Below are positions 63,961 to 64,000 of a stretch of 64,000 nucleotides of DNA, piece after piece. Made by a program: the position numbers and the translations under genes. Source of the DNA: Paraburkholderia antibiotica (lineage in GTDB: Bacteria; Pseudomonadota; Gammaproteobacteria; Burkholderiales; Burkholderiaceae); NCBI RefSeq assembly GCF_012927125.1, contig NZ_JABBFZ010000016.1, positions 112,645 through 176,644 on the forward strand, in the 5' to 3' direction. The notes beneath the pieces are model-generated. The model was not told the DNA's origin. It ran no database searches and saw only the letters and a list, made by a program, of their open reading frames with translations. Position 1 is the first letter of the stretch. Each line of letters begins with the position of its first letter.

Positions 63961-64000
63961 AACAGGTTAAGGAAGTGATAAAAACCTGTTGACGGTTCGA
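63961..64000 (+). promoter_or_regulatory. Inverted repeat and possible -35 at the right edge
   Basis: AACAGGTT (63961-63968) and AACCTGTT (63983-63990) are exact complements 14 bases apart. TTGACG at 63989-63994 could be a -35 whose -10 falls outside. The layout of two promoters and a stem resembles the front of a stable-RNA operon, but no RNA gene is visible. Confidence 0.4.

Overview
The window is GC-rich chromosomal DNA of a betaproteobacterium of the Burkholderiaceae, most like the main chromosome of a Paraburkholderia. Pointers are the gene orders hemA-prfA-prmC-grxD-ubiX and rpe-gph-trpE-trpG-trpD-trpC, a PaaN-type phenylacetate cluster, a Porin_4-type porin, and the strong third-position GC that produces long shadow frames opposite most genes. 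It is mostly core genome. I found no rRNA or tRNA gene, CRISPR array, insertion sequence, integrase or phage gene. The first gene is cut by the left edge.

Layout. 1-2.1 kb: the 3' part of a Tat-exported GH28 lipoprotein (pectin degradation). 2.1-2.65 kb: an AT-rich island with two copies of a repeat whose third copy lies inside a flavoprotein gene at 4.5 kb. 2.6-8.2 kb: two methyltransferases, the flavoprotein, a DUF1059 protein, a DUF1415 protein and a small unknown. 8.3-16.7 kb: a TetR/MFS divergent pair with operator-like palindromes, a nitroreductase, a second MFS carrier, a YegD-like Hsp70, a cold-shock gene with a long leader, and an APC permease. 16.8-22.2 kb: a ring-opening dioxygenase of the YgiD type and the ubiX-grxD-prmC-prfA-hemA group. 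22.3-31 kb: a response regulator with a degenerate receiver, an M24 aminopeptidase, a HAD hydrolase, an AsmA/DUF748 protein, ettA and a DUF3761 protein. 29.9-34.3 kb: ugpBAEC, glycerol-3-phosphate uptake.

34.8-41.2 kb is the most accessory-looking stretch. It holds gallate dioxygenase, a porin, two related exported metallo-beta-lactamase-fold proteins and a LysR regulator. The same LysR-type box (ATAAC-N5-GTTAT, preceded by an alike AT-rich block) stands before both MBL-fold genes and immediately before lysR. One MBL protein keeps the full HxHxDH metal motif. The other, which lies just upstream of the porin, has lost two of its histidines. I infer a small LysR regulon that pairs a putative pseudo-hydrolase with a porin.

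41.4-58 kb: ychF, a UbiH/COQ6-type hydroxylase, dsbC, an M61 peptidase, azoR, ung, a CYTH protein, trpCDGE, gph, rpe, apaG, a small membrane protein and mltA. 58-63.8 kb: phenylacetate catabolism (paaK, paaI, paaG, paaN, and divergent paaF) with an operator-like palindrome between paaN and paaF. The ring-epoxidase genes paaABCDE and the regulator paaR are not in the window. The last 160 bases carry a good sigma-70-like promoter with a perfect dyad in its spacer, leading to something beyond the right edge.
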